From: Cellulomonas phragmiteti
GTDB taxonomy: Bacteria; Actinomycetota; Actinomycetes; Actinomycetales; Cellulomonadaceae
Reading direction: 5' to 3'
Assembly (NCBI RefSeq): GCF_016862775.1
Contig: NZ_BONP01000030.1
Location: forward strand, 1 to 45,420
Length of the DNA: 45,420 nt
In this document: piece by piece, positions 32,966-40,546 of the stretch
Position numbering within the stretch: position 1 is the stretch's first letter
How the letters are laid out: each line of letters starts with the position of its first letter
Notes under the pieces: model-generated
Databases searched by the model: none
What the model saw: only the letters and a program-made list of their open reading frames with translations
What the model was told of the DNA's origin: nothing
Translations under genes and position numbers: made by a program

Positions 32966-33685
32966 TCACTCCACGACGACGCACCTGTCGATGGCGCGCG
33001 ACAGCGCGTCGTGCTCCGCCTGGGTCACCCACAGGCCGTAGGCCGCCTTCACGACCGTCTGGCGCAGGGCGTACGCGCAGCGGTACCCGGTGTTCGGCGG
33101 CAGCCAGGTGGCCGCGTCGCCCGCACCCTTGCGCTGGTTGGCGCTGCCGTCGACGGCCAGCAGGTTGGCCGGGTCGTTGGCGAACGCCCTGCGCTGCTCC
33201 GCGGGCCAGCCCTGGGCGCCCTTCTGCCACGCGTCCGCGAGGGCGACCACGTGGTCGATCTGCACCTCGGACGAGCGCTCGCCGCGCTCGAAGGCGATCG
33301 ACTCACCGGTGTACGGGTCGTCGAGGACCCCGGTGAGGACGACGCAGTCCTGGGTGCCGGGCTTGACGGTGATGTCGACGAGGTCGCGCCGCAGCACGTC
33401 GTTGCGGGTGTCGCAGCCGTTGCGGTCCACGTCGGCCCACGCCGGACCGAACTGGTCGCGGTCGTACCCGGTCCGCGGGGCCCGGCCCTTCACGACGAGG
33501 GAGTCCAGCGCGGCCCGGCCCGTCGCGAGGTCCTGGGCGGTGACCGGGTACCCGGCCGACGCGCGCGCGTCCAGCCACAGGGGCGCACCGAGGCCGACCG
33601 CCAGTGCCGCCACCAGGACCACCACCCAGGACCGCGGGTCACGTCGGCGGGCGGCGCGGCGGAGCAGGTCGTTCGTCGAGGTCAC
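32966..33685 (-). CDS. Exported or membrane-anchored HNH endonuclease
   Basis: 239 residues. One helix near the N-terminus (about 19-37, WVVVLVAALAVGLGAPLWL) acts as signal or anchor. The HNH core is VQIDHVVALADAW with downstream FANDPANLLAVDGSANQRKG and WLPP, the pattern of the secreted HNH family that resembles the GmrSD C-terminal (DUF1524) nuclease. Cysteines at the end (YRCAYALRQ, DRCVVVE) fit an extracytoplasmic location. Likely role: DNA scavenging or attack outside the cell. The GTG at 33685 was chosen because CAGGGT lies 7 bases upstream and the helix follows shortly after. Confidence 0.85.
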   Translation of the reverse strand: MTSTNDLLRRAARRRDPRSWVVVLVAALAVGLGAPLWLDARASAGYPVTAQDLATGRAALDSLVVKGRAPRTGYDRDQFGPAWADVDRNGCDTRNDVLRRDLVDITVKPGTQDCVVLTGVLDDPYTGESIAFERGERSSEVQIDHVVALADAWQKGAQGWPAEQRRAFANDPANLLAVDGSANQRKGAGDAATWLPPNTGYRCAYALRQTVVKAAYGLWVTQAEHDALSRAIDRCVVVE

Positions 33686-33785
33686 GGGGAGCACCCTGCC
33701 GCACCGGACCGACACCCGGGTGCCGCACACGCCCGGAATGTGCAGAGCGTCCCTGCCCGGGCGGCGGTGGTCGGGTGGCGGGGTG

Positions 33786-34469
33786 TCAGTGGTCCGCGTG
33801 CTCCGGGGAGGGCAGGGGCAGGATGCCGTGGGTGTAGGCCCACACGACGGTCTGGACGCGGTCCCGCGTCCCGATCTTCGCGCTGATGCGCGCCAGGTGG
33901 CACTTGACGGTGCCCGGCACGAGGTGGAGGGCCGAGCCGATCTCCGCGTTGCTCATCCCCTGACCGAGGGCGCGGACGATCTCGATCTCCCGGGCCGTCA
34001 GCGACGAGACCGTCGAGGCCGGTGCCCGCTGCTCCGTGGCGTGCCGGTGCCGGCGGCGGGTGAGCTCGCCGATCACGTGCCGCGCGACCGAGGGGGTGAC
34101 CCAGCCGTGGCCGCGCGCCACCGTGCGCAGGGCCGTGACGACCTCGTCCTGCGTGGCGTCCTTGAGGAGCAACCCGACCGCACCGGCGTCGAACGCCTCG
34201 CAGGCGTGCTCGTCGGCCGTCGTCACGACGACCACGGCCGCGCGCGGGCCGTGCCGCCCGGTGAGCTCCCGGATCGCGGCGAGGCCGTCGGAGCCCGCCA
34301 GGCGGGAGTCCATGAGGACGACGTCGGCGTCGCGCTCGCGCGCCAGCGCCACCGTCTCCACGCGCGAGGCGGCCTCACCCACCACGACGATGTCCTCGGC
34401 CGGCTGCAGGTACGCACGCCAGCCCCACCGGACCACCGCCTGGTCATCCGCGACCACCACCCGAATCAC
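33786..34469 (-). CDS. Orphan NarL/LuxR-type response regulator next to the bacteriocin gene
   Basis: 227 residues. Receiver domain: acidic pocket DD at 8-9, phospho-acceptor D54 (VVLMDSRL), Thr in VVVTTADEHA, lysine in LLKDAT. The C-terminal LuxR helix-turn-helix is LTAREIEIVRALGQGMSNAEIG...VPGTVKCHLARISAKIG. No kinase is adjacent. It diverges from the bacteriocin precursor across 336 bases containing three GGCAGAT repeats, so it may control that gene. The GTG at 34469 starts the receiver directly; an upstream start at 34529 would add 20 unlike residues. Confidence 0.87.
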   Translation of the reverse strand: MIRVVVADDQAVVRWGWRAYLQPAEDIVVVGEAASRVETVALARERDADVVLMDSRLAGSDGLAAIRELTGRHGPRAAVVVVTTADEHACEAFDAGAVGLLLKDATQDEVVTALRTVARGHGWVTPSVARHVIGELTRRRHRHATEQRAPASTVSSLTAREIEIVRALGQGMSNAEIGSALHLVPGTVKCHLARISAKIGTRDRVQTVVWAYTHGILPLPSPEHADH

Positions 34470-34581
34470 ACCGGCCCCCCGCCTGTGATGTCCGCGGGCG
34501 ACGACGCAGCACAGCTGGTCGGCCTCCACGTCGTGCGGCTGCAGAGTAGTGGCCGCCGCGGGCGTCTGTCTCGGGTCATGC

Positions 34582-34635
34582 GGCAGATCGTCGAGGTTCT
34601 GACCTTTGGCAGATCCGTGCTGCCCTGCGGCAGAT
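34582..34635 (+). repeat. GGCAGAT x3 in the bacteriocin control region
   Basis: GGCAGAT at 34582, 34608 and 34629 (spacings 26 and 21), two copies preceded by TGC; a weaker GGGCAGG follows at 34647. They lie 170-220 bases before the bacteriocin GTG and are candidate response-regulator sites. Elsewhere in the 336-base gap I see only a short palindrome GTCACCGTGAC (34770-34780) and no confident -35/-10 pair. Confidence 0.6.
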
Positions 34636-34805
34636 GTGCCGGTATGGGCAGGTGCGCTCGACTGGTCGCAGTGCTCGGCAGCCGTCCAGCCCGGTCGGAC
34701 GGCCCGCCGGTCACCGCCACGCGGTCCGTCGGGCGTGCGTGGGACACCGCGGGGGGCGCGGCCGCTGCCGTCACCGTGACCCCCCAGGATCAGGAGAGGT
34801 CACCC

Positions 34806-35150
34806 GTGAAGAAGACTCGTTTCTCCGCCCTGGCCGTCGGGATCACGGCCGTGCTGGCCGTGGGCGTCGCGCTGCCCGCCGGCGCTGCACCCGGCGGGGC
34901 CCTGCCCACCTGGCTGAGTGCCGGTTCCAAGACCCAGTACCCGTCGGCCGGCGGCACCTGGAACTACGGCTTCTGGAACGCGTACGTGCGCTCCTACTAC
35001 ACCGTCAACAAGTGCCACGGGTCGTCGGTCAGCTACAACGGCAGCCTCGTGCGCAGCGTCAACACGGCCAGCGGCCAGAAGTCGATCGCGGAGAAGTTCG
35101 GCCTGAACTACTGGGACGCCACGGACGCCTACTACTACCGCACCTGCTGA
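34806..35150 (+). CDS. Lactococcin-972-family bacteriocin precursor
   Basis: 114 residues. The Sec signal peptide has a KKTR n-region and a hydrophobic core at 7-24. Cleavage is probable after AGA (28), giving an 86-residue secreted product. The mature part has the family start GGTWNYG (49-55) and the Tyr/Trp-rich spacing and aromatic C-terminus (DAYYYRTC) of lactococcin 972. It carries cysteines C70 and C114, absent from the lactococcal protein, which could form a disulfide. Lactococcin 972 binds lipid II and blocks septum formation; the same activity here is inferred. An AGGAGAGG ribosome site lies 6 bases before the GTG. Immunity/export genes follow at 37020-40044. Confidence 0.85.
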   Translation: MKKTRFSALAVGITAVLAVGVALPAGAAPGGALPTWLSAGSKTQYPSAGGTWNYGFWNAYVRSYYTVNKCHGSSVSYNGSLVRSVNTASGQKSIAEKFGLNYWDATDAYYYRTC

Positions 35151-35170
35151 CCTCGGTCGGCACGCGCGAC

Positions 35171-35217
35171 CGCGGGCCGTGTCCGGTCACCACGAGGGTG
35201 GCCGGGCGCGGCCCGCG
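35171..35217. terminator. Compound bidirectional terminator after the bacteriocin gene
   Basis: An outer perfect 9-bp stem (35171-35179 with 35209-35217) encloses a second 9-bp stem with one mismatch (35183-35191 with 35197-35205). It lies between the convergent bacteriocin and response-regulator genes. Another hairpin, CCGGGCG-TG-CGCCCGG, follows just downstream. Confidence 0.65.
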
Positions 35218-35257
35218 TCGTCCCCGGGCGTGCGCCCGGCAGGGTGTCGTCCGCGGG

Positions 35258-35929
35258 TCAGCCGGAGCGTGCGCCGACGAGCCCCGACTCGTAGGCGGCG
35301 ATCACGAGCTGGGCGCGGTCCCGTGCCGCCAGCTTGTCGAGCAGGTGGGTGATGTGGGTCTTGACCGTCTTCACCGAGATCGTGAGGTCGCCGGCGATCT
35401 CGTCGTTCGACCGTCCCCGCCCCACGAGGCGCAGGACGTCGATCTCCCGCGCGGTGAGCGCGCTCGGCGCAGGCGGCGCACCGGGCGGCGCCTCCTGGAC
35501 GAAGTGCTGGACGAGACGCGTGAGGATCGACGGGGCGAAGAGGGACTCGCCCCGGGCGGTCCGCTCGATGGCGGTGAGCAGGTCCGCCGGGTCGGTGTCC
35601 TTGAGCAGGAAGCCGCTGGCACCCGCGCGCAGCGCCAGGTACACGTACTCGTCGAGCTCGAACATGCTGAGCATGAGCACCCGGGTCCCGGCGAGCGTCG
35701 GGTCGGCGCACAGCCGACGGGTCGCTTCGATGCCGTCGACGTGGGGCATCCGCACGTCCATGAGGACGACGTCCGGCGACGTCGCCGTGACGACGTCGAT
35801 CGCCTCCGCACCGTCGCCGGCCTCCCCGACGACCGTGGTGCCCGGGTGGGCGTCGAGCACCATCGAGAGGCTGCGCCGGAGCAGGTCCTGGTCGTCGACG
35901 AGGACGACGCGGACGGGGGCGGCGCTCAC
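35258..35929 (-). CDS. NarL/LuxR-type response regulator of the bacteriocin locus
   Basis: 223 residues. Acidic pocket DD (12-13), phospho-acceptor D58 (VVLMDVRMP), conserved lysine in GFLLKDTDPADLL. The C-terminal LuxR domain is LTAREIDVLRLVGRGRSNDEIAGDLTISVKTVKTHITHLLDKL. The GTG at 35929 overlaps the kinase stop (GTGA), so the two form a pair. It sits between the bacteriocin gene and its exporter operon and most likely controls one or both. The inducing signal is unknown. Confidence 0.92.
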   Translation of the reverse strand: MSAAPVRVVLVDDQDLLRRSLSMVLDAHPGTTVVGEAGDGAEAIDVVTATSPDVVLMDVRMPHVDGIEATRRLCADPTLAGTRVLMLSMFELDEYVYLALRAGASGFLLKDTDPADLLTAIERTARGESLFAPSILTRLVQHFVQEAPPGAPPAPSALTAREIDVLRLVGRGRSNDEIAGDLTISVKTVKTHITHLLDKLAARDRAQLVIAAYESGLVGARSG

Positions 35930-36825
35930 CGCTCGCGGTCCGGCAGCCACGCCGTGAGGCGGTACCCGGACCCCTGCGGCCCCGCCTCGAGCGTGCCACC
36001 CAGCGTCAGCACGCGCTCCCGCAGCCCGGTGACGCCGTGCCCGGCGCCGGGTGCTGGGACCCAGTGCGGGGCGGGGCCCGCGTCGGTGACCTCGACGCGC
36101 ACGGCGCCGTCGCTGTCGGTGGCGAGCCGCACCTGCGCGTGGGTCGCCCCGGCGTGCCGAGCCGCGTTGGCCAGCCCTTCGCGCACGACGGCGCACACCG
36201 CGAGCTGCACGCCCGGGGACACGTCCGGGAGGGGGTCGGCCTGCAGGTCGACCGTGAGACCCGCCCGCCGTGTCGCCTCCACGATCTCCGGCACGGCTGC
36301 CAGGGACTCCGAGGGCCGCAGCGGGGCCGGGTCGTCGGCGCCGCGCAGCGCGCGCAGCATGCGGCGCAGCTCGAGCGTCGCGTCCCGGCTGATCTGCTCG
36401 ACGTCCTCCAGCGCGGCGCGCAGCTCGGTCACGGTGGGCGCGGTCACGGTGGTCGGCGATCCGGTGGTCGACGTCCCGGCCGGTCCGGCGAGCTCCGCGA
36501 CGGCCGCGGTGTGCCGGACCGCCGCCGCGCGCACGGTGATCAGTCCGAGCCCGTGCGACACCAGGTCGTGCAGGTCCCGGGCGATCGCGATGCGTTCACC
36601 GAGGACGGCCTCGGCCGCGCTCCAGCGGGCGAGGTCGCGCGCGTGGGCGAGCCGCTCCGACCGCAGCCGCATCGCCGCCCAGGCGGCGGTGACCATGCCG
36701 ACGCCACCACCCGCCAGGGCGACCACCCACGGCACCGGCCCGAGGGCGACCGTCGCGAGCACGGCGACCAGCAGCACGGCACCGAGGACCGGCAGCACGA
36801 GGGACCGCGGTCGGGCGAACGTCAC
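35926..36825 (-). CDS. HisKA_3-type sensor histidine kinase
   Basis: 299 residues. Two membrane helices (about 9-29 and 33-52) with almost no external domain are followed by the HisKA_3 helix, with the phospho-acceptor H86 in ARDLHDLVSHGLG. The HATPase domain has the N-box REGLANAARHAG and the glycine box GHGVTGLRERV. The lack of an extracytoplasmic sensor loop suggests intramembrane sensing, as in kinases paired with antibiotic-resistance ABC exporters. The GTG at 36825 is preceded at 6 bases by TACATT. It diverges from the DUF1430-type gene. Confidence 0.9.
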   Translation of the reverse strand: MTFARPRSLVLPVLGAVLLVAVLATVALGPVPWVVALAGGGVGMVTAAWAAMRLRSERLAHARDLARWSAAEAVLGERIAIARDLHDLVSHGLGLITVRAAAVRHTAAVAELAGPAGTSTTGSPTTVTAPTVTELRAALEDVEQISRDATLELRRMLRALRGADDPAPLRPSESLAAVPEIVEATRRAGLTVDLQADPLPDVSPGVQLAVCAVVREGLANAARHAGATHAQVRLATDSDGAVRVEVTDAGPAPHWVPAPGAGHGVTGLRERVLTLGGTLEAGPQGSGYRLTAWLPDRER

Positions 36826-36831
36826 ACGACG

Positions 36832-36837
36832 AATGTA
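36832..36837 (-). promoter_or_regulatory. -10 element of the kinase-regulator operon
   Basis: TACATT, 6 bases before the kinase GTG, giving a leaderless transcript. Confidence 0.5.
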
Positions 36838-36862
36838 GGCGCCGGGGCGGCGGCGCGTCGTC

Positions 36863-36892
36863 GGACCCAGGTCTGAGGGACCGAGGTCCGAG
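36863..36892. repeat. 15-bp tandem repeat in the kinase/exporter intergenic region
   Basis: GGACCCAGGTCTGAG and GGACCGAGGTCCGAG lie head to tail (13/15 identical). Each holds an inverted GGACC/GGTCC-like pair. The position, about 40-65 bases upstream of the kinase start, fits a response-regulator binding site. Confidence 0.6.
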
Positions 36893-36922
36893 ACGGCCCG
36901 CCCGGCTCCCGACCCAGACCCG

Positions 36923-36975
36923 ATGACACTCCGGGCCCGCGCGGTGTTGGCTCGACGCAGCACCGGATCCGGTGC
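36923..36975 (+). promoter_or_regulatory. Candidate promoter and 16-base palindrome before the exporter operon
   Basis: ATGACA (36923-36928), 18 bases, TTGGCT (36947-36952) is the best -35/-10 candidate. The predicted start falls at the perfect palindrome GCACCGGATCCGGTGC (36960-36975). A further hairpin, GGGCGC-GA-GCGCCC (36984-36997), lies before the ribosome site. Confidence 0.4.
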
Positions 36976-37019
36976 GGGGGGACGGGCGCGAGCGCCCGCC
37001 GGACGGGGGAGACGGTGCG

Positions 37020-38981
37020 ATGTACCGCAGGGTGGTGACCGGCGTGACGCTGGTCCTCTTCGCGCTCGTGGCGCTGGTCGCCGCGATCGTCACGGACCTG
37101 CACGACCGCTCGCTGCCCCAGGGCCTCGGCGCCCGCGCCGCGGTGACCCTCGACTTCGCGGACGCGCACCTGGGTGACCAGCGGGCGTTCACCGAGCTCG
37201 CGCGGGTGAGCGAGGAGGGCGGCCTCGGCCTCGTCCGCGTCGCCGCCGACCTCACGGGCGGCGGCGCCGGGACGGTCTACGTCCCCGTGGGGCCCGACGC
37301 CGACGTCCCGTCGAGCGTCGCGACGTTCGGCGGCCGGGACGACGTGCGGGTCGCCCCTCCCGAGGCGCTGGCGAACTCGTTCGCGACCGGGGAGTACCTC
37401 GTCACGCGCGCCGCCGGCGACCGCGAGGCGCTGGAGACCTGGGCCGCGCAGCACCGGGTGTCGGTGGACTGGGCCGAGGCCGACCTCGTGTCCACGCTGC
37501 AGCTGGTCGTCCGCGAGGCGAGCTTCGCGAGCTCCCTGCTCGCCGCCTCGGTGCTGACGGTCACGCTCGTCCTCTTCTGGCTGTCGGTGCGGGCGCGGGG
37601 TCGCGCCGTCCGGGTGCTCGGAGGCGTCCCGGCGTGGCGCATCCAGCTCGAGGACGTCGGCGGGTTCCTCGCCGCGGTCGCGGTGGCCGCAGCCGCGGTC
37701 GTCGTGCTCGCCACGGCCGTCGTGGCGGTCGGCCAGGGCGCGGTCTTCGTCCCCTTCTACCTCCGTACTCTGCTCGTGCTGAGCGGTGCGGTCGTCGCGA
37801 CGTCCGCCGTCGCCGCGCTCGCCGTGTCGGCGGCGTCGTGGCCGACGGCCGAGTCGCTCGCGTCGCGACGGTCCCCGGTCACCGGTCTGCGTGGCGTCAC
37901 GACGGTGGTCGCCGCGCTGGTCTTCACGCTCGTGGTCTCCGCCGTCGGCCCCGCCGTCACGGCCTGGAACCAGGCGAGCCGTGCCGCGGAGCAGCAGGCC
38001 ACCTGGTACGCGCTCGCGGACCAGGTGTCCCTGGTGTTCCCGTCGGCGCTCGGGGAGGAGGGGTTCGTCGAGCTGATGCCGGCGGTGGGGGCCCTGCTCG
38101 CCGACGCCGAGGAGGCGGGCGGCGCCGCGCTCTCCTCGACCTGGGCCTCCGAGCCCGCCTACGGCTACGACCTCGGCGAGGTCGGTCACCTGGCGCTCGT
38201 CAACCAGGACTGGCTCGACCTCATGCGCCGCGGCTCCGTGCGCACGGGGTCCGGCGGACTCGTGCAGGTGCCGGCGGGCCAGGTCCCCGCCGAGGTCCGG
38301 GACTTCCTCGTGCCCTCGCTGGAGATCTGGTCGCGGGACCCGCGCCCCGGCGAGGAGGTGTACGCCCAGCTGCAGTTCTACCGGGTGGCGGACGGCGTGA
38401 CCCTCCCGATGGCCACGGCGGGGGGCGGCGAGCTGGAGTTCCTCGACGACGCCCTCGTCGCCGTCGTCCCCGCCCTGCACCAGACCTTCGACGACGACTT
38501 CCTCGCGTCACTCACGTCGTCGCAGAACATCGTGCTCACGGGACTCGCGCCGACCCTCGAGCTCGTCCGCGCGCACGGGCTCGAGGGCAGCGTCGAGGTC
38601 CGCTACGTGGCCGAGGCGGGCGCGCTCCAGGCGCAGTACACGGCGCACTTCGCCTGGCTGCGCGGGGTGTCCCTGCTCGCCCTCGCCGCTGCCCTCACGC
38701 TCACGGCGGCGGTGGGTGCCCTGATCACCGCGATGCTGCGAGCCCGCCGCGACTTCCCGATGCGCCTCGCGGGTCGGTCGTGGGCGCAGATCCTCGCGCC
38801 GCGCGTGGGCCGTGAGGTCGTTGCCGGGTTGGCGATCACGGCGCTCGTCGTCGCCTGGCAGGAAGGTCGCGAGCTGGCGCTCGTCGTGACGGTCGCCGCG
38901 CTCGCCCTGCTCGTCTCGCCGCTGACCCACCTGGCAGCGGCGCGCTGGAGCTTCACGAACCTCGGTCTGCGCAAGCAGTGA
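37020..38981 (+). CDS. Bacteriocin-associated seven-helix membrane protein (DUF1430 / putative immunity)
   Basis: 653 residues. One N-terminal helix (about 5-24) is followed by a 140-residue outside domain, then groups of helices (about 178-200, 215-245, 250-275, 297-315) and three more at the C-terminus. This is the layout of the family annotated as bacteriocin-associated integral membrane, putative immunity, protein found with lactococcin-972 loci. It resembles an FtsX/MacB-like permease, so it is probably the permease partner of the next gene's ATPase. Whether it exports the bacteriocin, gives immunity or both is unsettled in the family. GGGGGAG lies 8 bases before the ATG. Confidence 0.85.
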   Translation: MYRRVVTGVTLVLFALVALVAAIVTDLHDRSLPQGLGARAAVTLDFADAHLGDQRAFTELARVSEEGGLGLVRVAADLTGGGAGTVYVPVGPDADVPSSVATFGGRDDVRVAPPEALANSFATGEYLVTRAAGDREALETWAAQHRVSVDWAEADLVSTLQLVVREASFASSLLAASVLTVTLVLFWLSVRARGRAVRVLGGVPAWRIQLEDVGGFLAAVAVAAAAVVVLATAVVAVGQGAVFVPFYLRTLLVLSGAVVATSAVAALAVSAASWPTAESLASRRSPVTGLRGVTTVVAALVFTLVVSAVGPAVTAWNQASRAAEQQATWYALADQVSLVFPSALGEEGFVELMPAVGALLADAEEAGGAALSSTWASEPAYGYDLGEVGHLALVNQDWLDLMRRGSVRTGSGGLVQVPAGQVPAEVRDFLVPSLEIWSRDPRPGEEVYAQLQFYRVADGVTLPMATAGGGELEFLDDALVAVVPALHQTFDDDFLASLTSSQNIVLTGLAPTLELVRAHGLEGSVEVRYVAEAGALQAQYTAHFAWLRGVSLLALAAALTLTAAVGALITAMLRARRDFPMRLAGRSWAQILAPRVGREVVAGLAITALVVAWQEGRELALVVTVAALALLVSPLTHLAAARWSFTNLGLRKQ

Positions 38982-38992
38982 AGGAGGAGGAC

Positions 38993-39664
38993 ATGGAACT
39001 GACCGCAGAGGACCTCCGCGTCGTCATCGACGGCGTGCCCGTGCTCGACGGGGTCGACCTGACGTGCGCGCCGGGTCGCATGACCGTGCTCGTCGGGCCC
39101 TCCGGCTCGGGCAAGACGACCCTGCTCAACTGCCTCGGGCTCCTGCAGGTGCCGAGCTCGGGACGCGTGCTCGTCGACGGGACCGACACGACCGCCTGGC
39201 GCTCCGGCCGGCGTCGCCGGTTCTGGCGGGACCACTCGGCCTTCGTGCTGCAGGACACCGGCATCATGGACGAGGAGTCGGTCGCCCTCAACGTGACCAT
39301 GCGCGCCGGGGTGCTCACCAACCGGGCCCGCGGTGACCGCGCGCGCATGCTCGACGCCCTGGGTGTCGCGGGGCTCGCCGGCCGCCAGGAGGAGCGGGCC
39401 GCCCACCTCTCGGGTGGTGAGAAGCACCGGCTGGCGATCGCGCGCGCCGTCTACAAGGACGCGCGGGTGCTGTACGTCGACGAGCCGACGGCGTCCCTCG
39501 ACGACGCGAACCGGCGCACGGTCATCGACCTGCTCGTCGCGCGGGCGCGCGCCGGGTGCACCGTCGTCGTCGCGACGCACGACGACGACGTCGTCGCGGC
39601 CGCCGACACGCAGTACACGGTCGGTGCGCGTCGTGCCGCGGTCGCCGCGGCGGTGCAGCCGTGA
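38993..39664 (+). CDS. ABC transporter ATP-binding protein, lactococcin-972 group
   Basis: 223 residues. Walker A GPSGSGKT (35-42), Q-loop FVLQDTGIMDEESVALNV (the D/E-E-S/T-V wording is typical of the lactococcin-972 export group), signature LSGGEKHRLAIARA, Walker B VLYVDEPTASLD and H-loop VVVATHDDD. It powers the membrane protein encoded 11 bases upstream. An exact AAGGAGG lies before the ATG at 38993. The stop overlaps the following small gene (GTGA). Confidence 0.93.
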   Translation: MELTAEDLRVVIDGVPVLDGVDLTCAPGRMTVLVGPSGSGKTTLLNCLGLLQVPSSGRVLVDGTDTTAWRSGRRRRFWRDHSAFVLQDTGIMDEESVALNVTMRAGVLTNRARGDRARMLDALGVAGLAGRQEERAAHLSGGEKHRLAIARAVYKDARVLYVDEPTASLDDANRRTVIDLLVARARAGCTVVVATHDDDVVAAADTQYTVGARRAAVAAAVQP

Positions 39665-40044
39665 GCGCCGGACGCGCCACCGGCGTGCGGCGGCGTCCGC
39701 TGACCTGGGTCCTGGCCGCGGTCTCGCTGGTCGTGCTCGTGGTGCTGCTGGTCGCCCTCGGTGTGATCCGGCCGCTCGGATCGGACGTCGCGCGTCCCCC
39801 GTGCGATCAGCTCCCGTCGGCCGCGGAGGTCGCCGCGGCGCTCGAGGCGCACACCGACCTGACCACCCGGATCGAGGGGGTCGGCGGCGGCGTGCGCGTC
39901 ACGAGCGGAGTGCCCTGCGCCGACGACCCCGACCGCGCGGTCGTCGAGGTCCGCTACCGCGCGGGGACCGAGCGCACCGCCGTCGAGGAGGTGCTCAACG
40001 ACAGCGACGGCTACGGCGTGCCGGTCGAGCTCGTCCAGGACTGA
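39661..40044 (+). CDS. 127-aa membrane-anchored protein coupled to the bacteriocin ABC ATPase
   Basis: Not recognised. A short basic N-terminus is followed by one helix (about 15-37, WVLAAVSLVVLVVLLVALGVI) and an outside domain of about 88 residues. Two cysteines, C48 and C86, could form a disulfide. The domain is acidic, and the end PVELVQD is not basic. The GTG at 39661 overlaps the ATPase stop by four bases, so it is made with the transporter. A strong terminator follows. Position and topology suggest an accessory immunity or export factor. This is inference; an unrelated lipocalin-like or SLA-type role cannot be excluded. Confidence 0.7.
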   Translation: MSAGRATGVRRRPLTWVLAAVSLVVLVVLLVALGVIRPLGSDVARPPCDQLPSAAEVAAALEAHTDLTTRIEGVGGGVRVTSGVPCADDPDRAVVEVRYRAGTERTAVEEVLNDSDGYGVPVELVQD

Positions 40045-40057
40045 TCCGCGGTGGGGT

Positions 40058-40102
40058 GAGGCGCGGCCGGGCTCAGACGACCGGCTCGGCCGGCCGCGCC
40101 TC
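40058..40102. terminator. Terminator of the bacteriocin export operon (convergent)
   Basis: A perfect 13-bp stem, GAGGCGCGGCCGG (40058-40070) with CCGGCCGCGCCTC (40090-40102), and a 19-base loop. It starts 13 bases after the 127-aa gene and overlaps the 3' end of the convergent gene at 40073, so it probably serves both. Confidence 0.7.
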
Positions 40103-40540
40103 GTGACCCCGACGACCGTGGGTGCGCTCGCGCTCCTTGAGCTGCGCCTCGAACACGTGCCGTCGCCCAGCCGTCAGCTCCTCACGGACCTGCCGTTCCG
40201 CGTCGGCGAACGCCCGGTGGTACCCGTCGTCGAAGTCCTCCACGACCTGGAACGTCCACCGCCCCTCGAGCACGTTGCGCCCGACGACGTCCGCCCGGAC
40301 CCGGTCGGCGAGCTCCCCGTGCCCGGCCGCCTCGAGGTCGTCCAGCGCCTCCTGCAGCTCGAGGTCGGCCCGGCCGATCAGCCGGTGGAACGCGTACAGC
40401 ATGCCGCGGGCGTGCTCCACCACCTCGAACGCCGCCGTCACACCCCCCACCGCGGCGACGGTCGCGTCGTCGACACCCGCCGGGGGCACGTGCTGCTCGT
40501 CGGGGCCGTCGTGGGGGTCCCGTCCCGTCACCTCGTCCAT
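40073..40540 (-). CDS. Conserved actinobacterial hypothetical protein (155 aa)
   Basis: No domain recognised. It is all-helical by appearance, acidic, with no membrane segment. The core AFEVVEHARGMLYAFHRLIGRADLELQEALDDL looks strongly conserved, and a second helix pair follows (WTFQVVEDFDDGYHRAFADAERQVREEL). CAGGGT (40547-40552) ends 6 bases before the ATG. Confidence 0.75.
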   Translation of the reverse strand: MDEVTGRDPHDGPDEQHVPPAGVDDATVAAVGGVTAAFEVVEHARGMLYAFHRLIGRADLELQEALDDLEAAGHGELADRVRADVVGRNVLEGRWTFQVVEDFDDGYHRAFADAERQVREELTAGRRHVFEAQLKERERTHGRRGHEARPAEPVV

Positions 40541-40546
40541 CCCCCC

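Noticed and set aside
34466..34774. A 102-codon minus-strand frame in the bacteriocin control region
   Set aside because: It runs through the repeats, has Thr/Pro/Arg-rich content, no ribosome site and no family resemblance.
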